Source: Vibrio algarum
GTDB lineage: Bacteria; Pseudomonadota; Gammaproteobacteria; Enterobacterales; Vibrionaceae
Assembly (NCBI RefSeq): GCF_028204155.1
Contig: NZ_JAQLOI010000003.1
Coordinates: 744,001 to 808,000 of the forward strand
Length of the DNA stretch: 64,000 bases
Reading direction: 5' to 3'
Shown here: positions 45,112 to 54,264 of the stretch, piece by piece
How positions within the stretch are numbered: position 1 is the stretch's first letter
Layout: every line of letters starts with the position of its first letter
Position numbers and translations under genes: made by a program
Notes under the pieces: generated by a model
Seen by the model: only the letters and a program-made list of their open reading frames with translations
What the model was told of the DNA's origin: nothing
Database searches by the model: none

Positions 45112-45155
45112 AAATATGCAACAATCTCTGTTTTTAAGGAGATTGTTGCATATTT
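45112..45155. terminator. Long perfect inverted repeat after the DUF411 gene
   Basis: AAATATGCAACAATCTC (45112-45128) and GAGATTGTTGCATATTT (45139-45155) pair perfectly over 17 bases around a T-rich ten-base loop. The trailing T run is short, so it may be a weak terminator or an RNA-stability hairpin. Confidence 0.65.
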
Positions 45156-45257
45156 AGCAATAGTGAATTGTCCATTCGATTCTATTTTTATGGCCACAAA
45201 AACCTTATTATCTAGGCGATGATTAATTCCTAGCCCCCTCCGAACAAGAGTGCTCAC

Positions 45258-46592
45258 ATGCTACGCAAAATAATAGATAACACCCTCCCCCTTACTTTTG
45301 GGGTTCTATCTATCATGTTGGTTCAACTTATAGACAGTATTTTTATCGGAAGATTAGGCATCGATGCGCTTACAGCTCAAGGACTTACCCTACCGTTTCA
45401 CACTGTTATCATCGGAATCCAAGTTGGCATTGGCGTCGCCAGTACCAGCATAATATCCCAAGCTGTAGGCTCTAAAAATGCCGAGGCTGCCACTAAAACA
45501 GCAACAATTAGTATTATTGTGGGCGTGCTTATTTTGTCTCTGCTTAGTTTGCTATTGTGGTTGAAGCGTCCATTTTTTCTTTCTTTATTTGGCGATATAA
45601 ACAATGGCGTGTCAGGCCAAGGTTCGATAACCACCTTATTGGATGACTATTGGTCTGTTTGGCTAGTTAGTGCCATCCTTGGCGCTTTGCTCTACTTTCT
45701 ATCGGGAGTTTACCGAGCAAACGGTGAAACAAAAACACCAGGTTATTTTCTAATTCTTGCTAGCACTATCAATCTCATACTCGACCCGATTCTTATGTTT
45801 ACGTTTGATATGGGGATTAGAGGAGCCGCACTCGCATCTTCTGTTTCGTTTGCTATCTGTATTCTCATTCTGGTTGCAAGGGTTAAGAAAAAACAGTGGT
45901 TCTGCCTTTCACTATTTGAACGTAAAACGTTCGTTTATAGCCGTGAATTGATGAAAATGGCAATACCAACGACAACTAACCAGATATTGCCCTCTGTAAG
46001 TGCGATGACCGTTACTTTTTTTATCGCACAACTCGGAACATCCAGTATCGCTTTTTGGACCCTTCTGAATCGTATGGAAATGTTTTCGTTAGTACTTGCT
46101 CTTTCTCTAACGATGTCGATTCCACCGATGGTCGGCAGGTATATTGGTGAAAAAAACACAACAAAAGTGGCTGAACTCGTCACAAGTGCCGCTCGTTTTG
46201 TCCTTGTCTATCATTTAATAATCGCCATTGTCGCAATGCTTTTCGCATCGCACTTATCAGGGGTGGTCACCGAAGACGTAGCATTAAAAACAACACTAAC
46301 TTATGCTTTGTTGTTTGTTCCTCTTAGTTATGGGCCTTTAGGTTTATGTATGGTTATTGTGTCGGTATTTAATGCTTTATGCGAACCTCAAAAGGCATTA
46401 ATTCTTTCTTCATTTCGTCTGTTTATCTTCTATATCCCAGCGACGATCATTGGAGTGGCACTTGGTAGTATTGAATCGGTTTTATGGGGTATTTTTATCG
46501 CAAACATCCTTGCTGGTACAACCGCTTGGTTTATGTTTTCACAACGAGTTCGCGATCTAAATACACCTACAGAATATTGCCCAAGCACCTAA
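45258..46592 (+). CDS. MATE-family efflux pump
   Basis: A 444-residue polytopic protein with twelve hydrophobic segments and MATE features: LPLTFGVLSIMLVQLIDSIF, split as TFGVLSIMLVQLID, IGIQVGIGVASTS, and FYLSGVYRANGETKTPGYF-like segment (FLSGVYRANGETKTPG). Exports cationic drugs or metabolites by sodium or proton exchange; substrate unknown. A LysR regulator follows on the same strand. Confidence 0.88.
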   Translation: MLRKIIDNTLPLTFGVLSIMLVQLIDSIFIGRLGIDALTAQGLTLPFHTVIIGIQVGIGVASTSIISQAVGSKNAEAATKTATISIIVGVLILSLLSLLLWLKRPFFLSLFGDINNGVSGQGSITTLLDDYWSVWLVSAILGALLYFLSGVYRANGETKTPGYFLILASTINLILDPILMFTFDMGIRGAALASSVSFAICILILVARVKKKQWFCLSLFERKTFVYSRELMKMAIPTTTNQILPSVSAMTVTFFIAQLGTSSIAFWTLLNRMEMFSLVLALSLTMSIPPMVGRYIGEKNTTKVAELVTSAARFVLVYHLIIAIVAMLFASHLSGVVTEDVALKTTLTYALLFVPLSYGPLGLCMVIVSVFNALCEPQKALILSSFRLFIFYIPATIIGVALGSIESVLWGIFIANILAGTTAWFMFSQRVRDLNTPTEYCPST

Positions 46593-46707
46593 TTACTCGA
46601 CACACCTTCTTCTCACTTAATGACACGGCCTATAAATGAATTGATACCTAATTAGAAAAAGAACGGTATCATATGTACCCTTATATTTTATCTTCAGGAT
46701 CCTCTCT

Positions 46708-47655
46708 ATGGATATGGCTACCCGCCTTGATCTTTTTATCGATGTTGTTCAGCATGGTTCGTTCGCCAAAGCGGCTGACTTACGTAATCTCGATCGCTCC
46801 GTACTCTCCAAACAGATTAAAAACCTAGAAGATGATTTAGGCATTCGGCTACTTAACCGTTCCACTCGGTCGCTATCTCTAACAGATGCGGGCGCTGAAA
46901 TACTCAAACAGGCTGAGTCGGTGCGAGAGCTATTGGCAAATACACAAAGGCTTGCAGAGTCTTATCACTCGGAGCCAAAAGGCTTAATTAAAATAACGGG
47001 CCCCACTCCATTTGGTTATCTTTATCTAACCAAAGCGGTGAACTATTTCATGAAAAAATACCCTGACATTCATATCCGTCTATATTTAGATGACCTCCGC
47101 TCAGATATTATCGGGGAGCAGTATGATATTGCATTTCGTGTGGGAGCATTATCAGATTCAAATTTGATCGCCAAGAAACTCGCAGACAATCCACTTGCAA
47201 TCTTAGCGTCTCAGTCGTTTATTGAAGAGTACGGTGAACCAAAAACACCCGAAGAATTAATGAAGCTTCCAGCCATTATTTATAATAATGGTGAATTCAC
47301 TATGAATAAAATCGACTTTTGCTCAGCGCCTGGCTGTGGGGATATGCAAACTTACACAATGAAAGGTCGATACAAAGTCAATCAGGCTAAAGCGATACTC
47401 TCTGCGGCTCAAGACGGCATTGGTTATGCTGTTGTTCCCTTGTTTACTTTAGAAAAAAATATCAAAGAACTGGGGCTCATCCCCTTACTCACAAATTACA
47501 AGATGCCAAAAACCTCTGGTCATATTCATGCGGTATATCCCCATAGAAATCAGACACCCATCGTAAAATTGTTTATTGAAACGGTTCAAGAGATTATTGG
47601 GGAAACACCCATTTGGGAAAGCTACATCGATGACTATGCATCAATGTATAAATAG
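46708..47655 (+). CDS. LysR-family transcription regulator
   Basis: 315 residues. The N-terminal helix-turn-helix (GSFAKAADLRNLDRSVLSKQ, then IKNLEDDLGIRLLNRSTRS) is of the CrgA-like subgroup, and the rest is an effector domain (GLIKITGPTPFGYLYL). AGGA lies eight bases before the ATG. It may regulate itself and the MATE pump; no evidence beyond adjacency. Confidence 0.9.
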   Translation: MDMATRLDLFIDVVQHGSFAKAADLRNLDRSVLSKQIKNLEDDLGIRLLNRSTRSLSLTDAGAEILKQAESVRELLANTQRLAESYHSEPKGLIKITGPTPFGYLYLTKAVNYFMKKYPDIHIRLYLDDLRSDIIGEQYDIAFRVGALSDSNLIAKKLADNPLAILASQSFIEEYGEPKTPEELMKLPAIIYNNGEFTMNKIDFCSAPGCGDMQTYTMKGRYKVNQAKAILSAAQDGIGYAVVPLFTLEKNIKELGLIPLLTNYKMPKTSGHIHAVYPHRNQTPIVKLFIETVQEIIGETPIWESYIDDYASMYK

Positions 47656-47822
47656 CCTTATTGTGGAGTATAAATCCATAGTGAATAGAATTAATGACCT
47701 CTTACAAAATGGCATAACGCGATTATAATGCGCGCTGATTTGCAAACAAGGGTACCAAACCCTTTTGATATCCTTGTTTCTATACCAAATCAAACACTGC
47801 TACTTCTTAAGATAATTATCTT

Positions 47823-47848
47823 ACCTACCCACTCGGGTAGGTTTTTTT
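47823..47848 (+). terminator. Rho-independent terminator after the LysR gene
   Basis: ACCTACCC pairs with GGGTAGGT around ACTC and is followed by seven T. Lies between convergent genes. Confidence 0.92.
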
Positions 47849-47854
47849 ATACCG

Positions 47855-48199
47855 TTAAACAGCCGCAATCACTGAGATTTCCACAAGCAGTGCTTCTCTC
47901 GCCATTTTTGCCTGAACACACGCTCTAGCTGGAGCATGACCTTCTGGAACCCAACTGTCCCATACTTCATTCATTTGAGCAAAATCATTCATCGTGTTTA
48001 GGTATATCGTTGCTGACAACATTTTTTCTCTTGATGAGCCTACGCTTTCTAATAGCTCATCGACTTTTTCAAGCATTGTTTCCGTCTGTTCTTTAATGCC
48101 TTTAGTCGAATCTTTTGCAACTTGGCCACAGAAATAAACAGTGCCATTATGAATAACAGCTCGGCTCATTCGTTGTTTTGTCTCTTTTCTTTCAATCAT
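47855..48199 (-). CDS. RidA/YjgF-family protein
   Basis: A 114-residue protein: HNGTVYFCGQVAKD at the start and PEGHAPARACVQAKMAREALLVEI at the end (in part ARACVQAKMA), containing the conserved Arg that binds carboxylates. RidA enzymes deaminate reactive enamines or imines; the subgroup cannot be told. Its stop faces the LysR terminator. It lies downstream of the TRAP permease genes but a terminator separates them. Confidence 0.87.
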   Translation of the reverse strand: MIERKETKQRMSRAVIHNGTVYFCGQVAKDSTKGIKEQTETMLEKVDELLESVGSSREKMLSATIYLNTMNDFAQMNEVWDSWVPEGHAPARACVQAKMAREALLVEISVIAAV

Positions 48200-48254
48200 G
48201 TTTTAACTCAGTTGTGGGTACGAGGGAAGGAAGACAGTGTAAGGAAAATAATCT

Positions 48255-48288
48255 AAAAGAAAAAGGCTTTGAGAAAAAACTCAAAGCC
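48255..48288 (-). terminator. Rho-independent terminator of the TRAP operon
   Basis: On the minus strand GGCTTTGAG and CTCAAAGCC pair around TTTTTT and are followed by TTTTTCTTTT. Located 33 bases after the dctM stop. Confidence 0.87.
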
Positions 48289-48321
48289 AAAAATAAGCAC
48301 TGATATTCCATTAACGTTGCG

Positions 48322-49620
48322 TCAATACATCAAACTTGGCAACAGTAACGCGATTGCAGGGAACATGACAATAATGGCCAATCTAAGCATATCAGCCACC
48401 CAGAAAGGTAGAATACCTTTGAAGATAGTACCTGTACTGATGTCCTTAACTAATCCAGAAAGAACAAACACATTTAACCCTACTGGCGGTGTAATTAAAC
48501 TAATTTCAGTTACCACTACAACGACAATACCAAACCAGATAGGGTCGAAACCAAGTTCCACGACAACAGGGAAGAAAATAGGTACGGTTAGCAACATCAT
48601 AGACATACTTTCAAACACACAGCCTAAGATGATGTAAATCAGCAATATAATACCCATTGCCACCATTGGGGAAACATCACCAATTTGGATTAACTCTATT
48701 AGAGCTGTAGGCAAACCAGCCCGGTTAACAAAGTTGGACAATATTAAAGCACTAATAACTACAGCAAATAAGGAAGCCGATGTTTTAGCTGTATCAACAA
48801 GAATATCTCTTAATATGTCGTAGTTTAGCTTTCTACGATAAAGTGCTAAAAAGAAGGCACCTGAAGCCCCAATTCCCGCGGCTTCTGTCGGAGTAAAGAC
48901 TCCAGCATAGATACCTCCCATAACTAAAACAAAAAGTAGAAGCGTAGAGAAAATACCTTTCAATGCGGTCAATCGCTCTTTCCAGTCGGAACGCTCTCCC
49001 GGAGGCGCACTTTCTGGAGAACGGAACACAACCCAACGAACCGTCAATAGGTAAAGCGATATACCTAACAACCCAGGTAAAAAACCTGCAGCAAACAACT
49101 CGCGTATGCTGCTTTCGGTCAATAGCCCGTAGATTACAAGCATGACACTTGGTGGTATCAATATCCCAAGTGTTCCACCAGCCGCTATTGAAGCTGCAGC
49201 GAGGCTATCGGAATAACCATATTTACGCATTGGTGGCATAGCGACTTTAGACATGGTTGCCGATGTCGCAAGGCTTGAACCACAAATTGCGGAAAAGCCA
49301 CCACAAGCAAGAATAGTGGACATTGAAAGACCACCGCGACGATGCCCAACAAAAGCGTTACAAGCCCGGTAGAGTTCAGCCGATAGACCGGCTTTTGTGA
49401 CAAAGTTCCCCATCAATATAAATAACGGTATAACCGATAAACCATAGTCTTGGCCGGTATCAATAATTCGACGAGCCGCCATCGACATAGCCGCTGTCCA
49501 GTTATAATCATTGATGTACCAAAAACCAATAAACCCGACAACACCCATTGCAAAAGCGAGAGGCAGCCTTAAAAACACCATAATAATGAGGATGGTAAAA
49601 CCTACTATTGACTCAATCAT
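48322..49620 (-). CDS. TRAP transporter large permease (DctM type)
   Basis: 432 residues, polytopic. Typical regions: GGFSAICGSSLATSATMSKVA, in part SAICGSSLATSATM, AAGGTLGILIPPSVMLVIYG, and SLITPPVGLNVFVL. Overlaps the small permease gene by four bases. Part of the set at 48-51 kb, which lies among the 4-hydroxyphenylacetate genes and shares their operator motif. Confidence 0.9.
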   Translation of the reverse strand: MIESIVGFTILIIMVFLRLPLAFAMGVVGFIGFWYINDYNWTAAMSMAARRIIDTGQDYGLSVIPLFILMGNFVTKAGLSAELYRACNAFVGHRRGGLSMSTILACGGFSAICGSSLATSATMSKVAMPPMRKYGYSDSLAAASIAAGGTLGILIPPSVMLVIYGLLTESSIRELFAAGFLPGLLGISLYLLTVRWVVFRSPESAPPGERSDWKERLTALKGIFSTLLLFVLVMGGIYAGVFTPTEAAGIGASGAFFLALYRRKLNYDILRDILVDTAKTSASLFAVVISALILSNFVNRAGLPTALIELIQIGDVSPMVAMGIILLIYIILGCVFESMSMMLLTVPIFFPVVVELGFDPIWFGIVVVVVTEISLITPPVGLNVFVLSGLVKDISTGTIFKGILPFWVADMLRLAIIVMFPAIALLLPSLMY

Positions 49621-50141
49621 TCGCTGCTACTCCTTTCTGATATCGGTGTTCCTGAGCGGAAGATTGGTAGTCTGGCTATATACACAATGGCATTCATAAA
49701 GGTAAGGAAGCCACCAGCAAACCCTGTAATTGAAATAAGATACGTAACGTACCCCAATGGGATTTCGAGTATCTCGGATACTTCTTCATATTCGAGGGAG
49801 CGGCCCGCTAACTTCCAATTCATCATAGCCACTAAAACCAATGACACTGCACAAATAAGGTTGATTACTGCTTGTCGTACGTCGACCCAACGGTCCGGAA
49901 AGTAAGCATCTAGCAAATCTACGCAGATATTTTCTTCCTTCCAAGACACGAGAGGGAAAGCCATAAAGACCATGACAGCAAGGAGAACTTCTATCATCTC
50001 TGTTGAGCCATCAATCGGTGAATTTAGAAAATAGCGTCCGAATACATCGACAAATGTAATACCCATCATAAGAAATAAGCTAAGTGCAGCAAGGGTCTCC
50101 AACCCTCGCCTTACAGCCATCGAAACATTTTCAGCTATCAT
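49617..50141 (-). CDS. TRAP transporter small permease (DctQ type)
   Basis: 174 residues with four membrane segments and the DctQ pattern DVFGRYFLNSPIDGSTEMIE. It starts five bases after the receptor gene and its stop overlaps the large permease. Confidence 0.88.
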   Translation of the reverse strand: MIAENVSMAVRRGLETLAALSLFLMMGITFVDVFGRYFLNSPIDGSTEMIEVLLAVMVFMAFPLVSWKEENICVDLLDAYFPDRWVDVRQAVINLICAVSLVLVAMMNWKLAGRSLEYEEVSEILEIPLGYVTYLISITGFAGGFLTFMNAIVYIARLPIFRSGTPISERSSSE

Positions 50142-50146
50142 AGTGA

Positions 50147-51172
50147 TTACAAGCCTTTGTCAATTTGCTCTTGGTAATATTCGAATGCAGCAGGGCCATC
50201 AACCTTGCGTTTCTTCGCTGTTTTGTACCAGTCATCAATAATGCTTGTTGTCATACCTTTCACTTCAGCGACCAATTCTGGTGAAGCATCGGTAAATACA
50301 TGTCCCCCTTCTTTAGCCTTGTTATAGGCATTCGCATCGTAATCGTCCATCATCTTTCCGAATAGACGTGAAAGCTTTTCTCCGGATACGGCTTTGATAG
50401 CCTCTTGGTCTTTCTTAGAGACACCTTCTAACGCGTCTCGATTCATAACAATCGCGAAGCTACCGCGATACAGACCACCAGGGAACATCAATGTATTGTT
50501 TGCCACTTCAGCAAGACGAAAGCTACTTAAAGCCTCAACTGGTAAGTAAGTACCCACAACCACACCTTGAGATAATGACTCATACACCTTTGTAGTAGAG
50601 ATAAAGACTGGCGTAACTTCCATTCCTTTCGCAATAGTAGAGATAACACCACCCCCAACGCGGATTTTCTTACCTTTAACATCAGCAAGAGTTTCTACCT
50701 TTTCTTTCGTAATAAGCTGGCCAGGACCATGAACACCCATCGCCATTACTTCTACACCACGGTGTTCTTTTCCTTTCTTGAGGTATTTTTCATAGGTGTT
50801 CCAATAAGCTTTGGACGCTAACTCTGAGCTTACACCTTCTTTAAATGTTGGAATTTCTGGTAGTTGAGTTAACTTGAAACGACCGGCCTTATGTCCATGG
50901 AATATCCAAGTAACATCACCAATCCCATCAGTAACTACATCTATCTGAGATGGTGGTGGAGCCAAATCATATTCAATTTTTACACTGACACGACCTTCCG
51001 TAGCTTCTTCAATCCATTTGCCCCATGTAGGCCAAACCACTTTATTTATTCCATGATTCGGTGAAGCCCAAGAACTGATTTTTAGTATTTTCTCTGGCGC
51101 GGCATTAGCACCTGTTGAAGCGAGTAATAATAAGCCCGTGCTTACCAAAAGGGAGATTTTAGATTTGATCAT
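50147..51172 (-). CDS. TRAP transporter substrate-binding protein (DctP type)
   Basis: 341 residues. Signal peptide ending GANA. DctP fold with LADVKGKKIRVGGGV at the conserved ligand-binding region; where most DctP proteins have an R-x-P motif this one has RVGGG, as in receptors for non-sugar-acid ligands. Its position beside the hydroxylase and regulators suggests an aromatic acid such as 4-hydroxyphenylacetate. First gene of the three-gene operon. Confidence 0.9.
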   Translation of the reverse strand: MIKSKISLLVSTGLLLLASTGANAAPEKILKISSWASPNHGINKVVWPTWGKWIEEATEGRVSVKIEYDLAPPPSQIDVVTDGIGDVTWIFHGHKAGRFKLTQLPEIPTFKEGVSSELASKAYWNTYEKYLKKGKEHRGVEVMAMGVHGPGQLITKEKVETLADVKGKKIRVGGGVISTIAKGMEVTPVFISTTKVYESLSQGVVVGTYLPVEALSSFRLAEVANNTLMFPGGLYRGSFAIVMNRDALEGVSKKDQEAIKAVSGEKLSRLFGKMMDDYDANAYNKAKEGGHVFTDASPELVAEVKGMTTSIIDDWYKTAKKRKVDGPAAFEYYQEQIDKGL

Positions 51173-51249
51173 GACACTTCCTTGTTTTACTTGTCGTCGT
51201 TATTTTATTTATAAACGTTATTCAAATATTACTAATTCGATACAACTAG

Positions 51250-51295
51250 ATAACATATTAATAATCTATCAAAAGTCATTTAGTTAATATGTTAA
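51250..51295. promoter_or_regulatory. Candidate HPA-regulon operators upstream of the TRAP operon
   Basis: TTAATATGTTAA at 51284-51295 and ATAACATATTAA at 51250-51261 match the hpaH palindrome with at most two changes. Centres are 34 bases apart. They lie in the 270-base gap between the TRAP receptor start and the hydroxylase stop; no gene is in that gap. Confidence 0.6.
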
Positions 51296-51442
51296 CAAGA
51301 TCATATTTGTAACATTTATTTTACTTTTGCTCATTAGACCTTAGTCTATAACCAAGCCTTAAATAGTAGATAACCTATTAAAAAAGCTCTATTTTTATCA
51401 AATAAAGCTCTTTTTATTGAAGTCAATTACAGCCTTTTTCTG

Positions 51443-52612
51443 CTAAACCATGCTTGGATCAGGTTCTAGCCCCATCAATTCACGACCTAGAATTTGCGCA
51501 CAAATATCATAATCCGTATAAGCGTGAGCACCTGTCATATGTGAATCACGGAAAAGACGTTGAGCTTCATTATCTAAGAACCAGCTCATGCCTCCCATCG
51601 CTTCAAATAGTCGATCAACAGCTTGTATGCACATCTTTACTGCGTAGGCTTGGTTGGTACGCCAATAAGTTAAGGTTTCTCGAGTCGGGTATTCTTTTCT
51701 TTCACCATGATCCTTATGGTCCTGCCACGTTTTTTCTAACATTGCACGAGCAGCGTAGACTTGGTGAGTCGATTCTGCTATTCGCATAAGAGCTGGCGTT
51801 GCAGTACCAGCATTCGCACCGGTATAGGCTCGAACACGATTTTTTGTCTTTTCTTTATAGGCGACTAACATACGCTCCGCTATCCCAAGACTAATAGCAG
51901 CAAATCCGCATGCAAAATAAGGACGGTAAGGTGTGTAAAAAATATCGCTTTCTGGATACAAACCAAAGCCCGCAGATTTACCTTCCATCATGCCTTTTGC
52001 CGTTTCGATTCGGTGCTCAGGAATAAATACATCTTTTAGAACCAATGTTTTCGTTCCACTTGATTTCATACCAGCGGCATACCAGTCATCAATAATTGTG
52101 TATTCATGTCTTGGTACCACACCAAAGCAGTAGACTTTGTTACCGTCCTCATCAAGTCGGTGGAATCCGAGGATAGCCCATTCGGCGTGATCGCATCCGC
52201 TGCTCCAACGCATGTCTCCGTTAAAAATGACACCGCCTTCTGTTTCTTCTGTTTTACCAAATGGTGCGATACTACTGCTTGCCGTTGCATCAGGATTATC
52301 TCCCCAAAATTCTTCTTGTGCTTTTTCAGAAAACATCGCCATTTGATGACTATGTGTAGCAAGTAGGCTTCCTCCCCAAGCTGTACCACCACACGCACCG
52401 GCAATAGCGGCGACGCAATCTGTAAATTCTGGAAGCGATATTTCAAGGCCACCATATTTTTTAGGCTGTAAAGCTCGAAAAAATTTAACCTCTCTGAGAA
52501 GACGAATGTTCTCTTCCGGTGGCGTGCGATCCATTTCTGCTTGAGCAGCATTAGCAGCGATTGTAGGCAGAATATTTTTAATTTGTTCTAATAATGGGTT
52601 TTCACGTTTCAT
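51443..52612 (-). CDS. 4-Hydroxyphenylacetate 3-hydroxylase, oxygenase component (C2/HsaA type)
   Basis: A 389-residue flavin-dependent monooxygenase with an acyl-CoA dehydrogenase fold, not a dehydrogenase. Features: FFRALQPKKYGGLE, GGTAWGGSLLATHSHQMAMF, MRWSSGCDHAEWAILGF, the Ser/His region seen in two-component phenol hydroxylases such as Acinetobacter C2 and HsaA. It would hydroxylate 4-hydroxyphenylacetate to homoprotocatechuate using reduced flavin from HpaC. Substrate is inferred from neighbours: TRAP transporter downstream, hpaA divergent. No HpaB-type oxygenase is seen in the window. Confidence 0.82.
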   Translation of the reverse strand: MKRENPLLEQIKNILPTIAANAAQAEMDRTPPEENIRLLREVKFFRALQPKKYGGLEISLPEFTDCVAAIAGACGGTAWGGSLLATHSHQMAMFSEKAQEEFWGDNPDATASSSIAPFGKTEETEGGVIFNGDMRWSSGCDHAEWAILGFHRLDEDGNKVYCFGVVPRHEYTIIDDWYAAGMKSSGTKTLVLKDVFIPEHRIETAKGMMEGKSAGFGLYPESDIFYTPYRPYFACGFAAISLGIAERMLVAYKEKTKNRVRAYTGANAGTATPALMRIAESTHQVYAARAMLEKTWQDHKDHGERKEYPTRETLTYWRTNQAYAVKMCIQAVDRLFEAMGGMSWFLDNEAQRLFRDSHMTGAHAYTDYDICAQILGRELMGLEPDPSMV

Positions 52613-52697
52613 GGTTACTTCCTTTTAATCTTGCAACTTGCCCAATACATTCCGCTTATGAGTCAAACAAATAATTTGGGCTTCTCAACGATTGTTA

Positions 52698-52779
52698 TTA
52701 TCATGTTAAGAAAATGGTTATAAAATGGATTAAGCATGACAACAATTGCACTTTTCACGGAAATTAATTAATATGTTAA
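52698..52779. promoter_or_regulatory. Candidate HPA-regulon operators between the hydroxylase and hpaA
   Basis: TTATCATGTTAA (52698-52709) and TTAATATGTTAA (52768-52779) lie in the 235-base divergent region. The second is identical to the site at 51284. Centres are 70 bases apart. Confidence 0.62.
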
Positions 52780-52847
52780 CTGTTTTACTGGAAATGTGAT
52801 GTCAGACGTGAGATAGAGGGTTTATTCAACGAGATTGGGAGTGAAAG

Positions 52848-53744
52848 ATGGCTGGAGAAATTCCTAACATCATTATCGGACAAGTTTACGATCAAAAGTA
52901 CGCAGACGCTGAACTTCATTTTGAATACTTAGATAATCTTGCGAGTTTTTTCGGTCGAAATATGCCTGTCCATTATCACGACCGATTTTATCAAATACAT
53001 ATCGTGATGGAAGGGAATACACATGTTCATCTAGACGATAAACATTATTCTTTTAAAGGTATTACGCTCTTTTTTACTCCACCAGCCGTCCCTCACTCAT
53101 TTGTCACTGAGTCCACATCTACCGGATATGTACTAACCATACAACAGCAACTCGTGTGGCGACTTTTAGATATGGAAAGTGGGGTAAATAATATTATGGT
53201 GGATCAGATGAGACCATTTTGTACTCGACTAGAAACAGATAATCCTATTTTGAATTTTTTATCCCACCTAAAAAGAGAAATGGATAATGGGGCCATAATG
53301 AAAGAAAGAGCAACCCAATCCATTTTACAGCTTGTACTTATCGAAGTAATGCGGCTTTCCAATAACTACAAAAGTGACACTCGAAACCGCAGCGTAGATG
53401 TGACTATTTTCCATAACTTTAATCATCTAGTAGAAAATCACTACCATCAACACTGGGCACTAAGCCAGTACGCCGAAAAATTGGGGATTTCAGTCTCACG
53501 ACTTAACGATATCTGTCGTCGTGTCAGTGGGCTTTCCTCCAAAAAAATCATTATTGATAGACTAATGCAAGAAGCAAGACGACATTTACAATTTACCCCT
53601 AAAAGTGTCTCTGAAATTGGTTACGATCTGGGCTTTAGAGATCCGGCCTATTTTGCACGTTTTTTCAGAAAATATGCTCAAATGACGGCAACTGAGTATC
53701 GTAACCATATCCAAAAATCTGAAGTAAATCCAAGGTTGAACTAG
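52848..53744 (+). CDS. hpaA: AraC-family activator, HpaA-like
   Basis: A 298-residue regulator. The N-terminal cupin (PVHYHDRFYQIHIVMEGNTH) would sense the aromatic compound, and the C-terminal AraC double helix-turn-helix ends with SEIGYDLGFRDPAYFARFFR. Resembles HpaA, the activator of 4-hydroxyphenylacetate hydroxylase genes, and is divergent from the hydroxylase. GGGAG precedes the ATG. Followed 34 bases later by hpaR. Confidence 0.88.
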   Translation: MAGEIPNIIIGQVYDQKYADAELHFEYLDNLASFFGRNMPVHYHDRFYQIHIVMEGNTHVHLDDKHYSFKGITLFFTPPAVPHSFVTESTSTGYVLTIQQQLVWRLLDMESGVNNIMVDQMRPFCTRLETDNPILNFLSHLKREMDNGAIMKERATQSILQLVLIEVMRLSNNYKSDTRNRSVDVTIFHNFNHLVENHYHQHWALSQYAEKLGISVSRLNDICRRVSGLSSKKIIIDRLMQEARRHLQFTPKSVSEIGYDLGFRDPAYFARFFRKYAQMTATEYRNHIQKSEVNPRLN

Positions 53745-53778
53745 AAAAACCATCTAAAGGAATAGAAAGGTACCATAC

Positions 53779-54204
53779 ATGACAAAATTTAAAGACTCCT
53801 TACCACTGCAGTTGATAAAAGCAAGGGATGTTACCCTTGATTACTTTCGTCCTGTTCTTTCTGAAAATGATTTAACCGTGCAACAGTGGCGTGTTATGAG
53901 AATTATTTTTGCCTATGGTGAGATAGATTTTACCACTCTCGCAAGTGACTCGTGCATATTAAGTCCAAGCCTAACAGGCGTGATCAATCGATTAGAAAAG
54001 CATGATTACGTGTGTAAAATCAAATCAGAAGTAGATCAAAGGCGAGTTAATATCCGTCTAACCGAAAAAGCGGAAGAGCTCGTCAAAAAAGTTCGTATTG
54101 ATATAGATAAGCAATATGTATTATTAAAGGAAAAGTTCGGCGAAGAAAAATACAACCAGCTTGCTGAATTACTTGAAGAATTAATTGATCTTAGAGACAG
54201 TTAA
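53779..54204 (+). CDS. hpaR: MarR-family repressor of homoprotocatechuate genes, HpaR-like
   Basis: A 141-residue winged-helix repressor with LTVQQWRVMRIIF, DSCILSPSLTGVINRLEKH and EVDQRRVNIRLTEK, typical of HpaR. Expected to repress the lower-pathway operon until a pathway intermediate binds. The palindrome TTAAYATGTTAA upstream of three gene groups is a reasonable target, a MarR-style dyad. Same strand as hpaA. Confidence 0.9.
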   Translation: MTKFKDSLPLQLIKARDVTLDYFRPVLSENDLTVQQWRVMRIIFAYGEIDFTTLASDSCILSPSLTGVINRLEKHDYVCKIKSEVDQRRVNIRLTEKAEELVKKVRIDIDKQYVLLKEKFGEEKYNQLAELLEELIDLRDS

Positions 54205-54228
54205 TCCAATACCGTCATGTAAAAAGGG

Positions 54229-54264
54229 CAGTGAAACAACCCGTCAAATAAGGTTATTTTACTG
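54229..54264 (+). terminator. Probable terminator after hpaR
   Basis: CAGTGAAACAACC and GGTTATTTTACTG pair with two weak positions, followed by TTCTTTCT. The rest of the 288-base gap up to deoD shows nothing else. Confidence 0.6.

Noticed and set aside
47728..47928. Small plus-strand reading frame after the LysR gene
   Set aside because: It runs through the rho-independent terminator and into the RidA gene on the other strand.
48269..48637. 122-residue plus-strand frame opposite the TRAP large permease
   Set aside because: Shadow of the minus-strand gene; low-complexity Thr/Ile/Asn composition, no ribosome site.
51443..52612. Acyl-CoA dehydrogenase
   Set aside because: The fold matches, but WSSGCDHAEW-type sequences and the neighbours point to a flavin-dependent hydroxylase.
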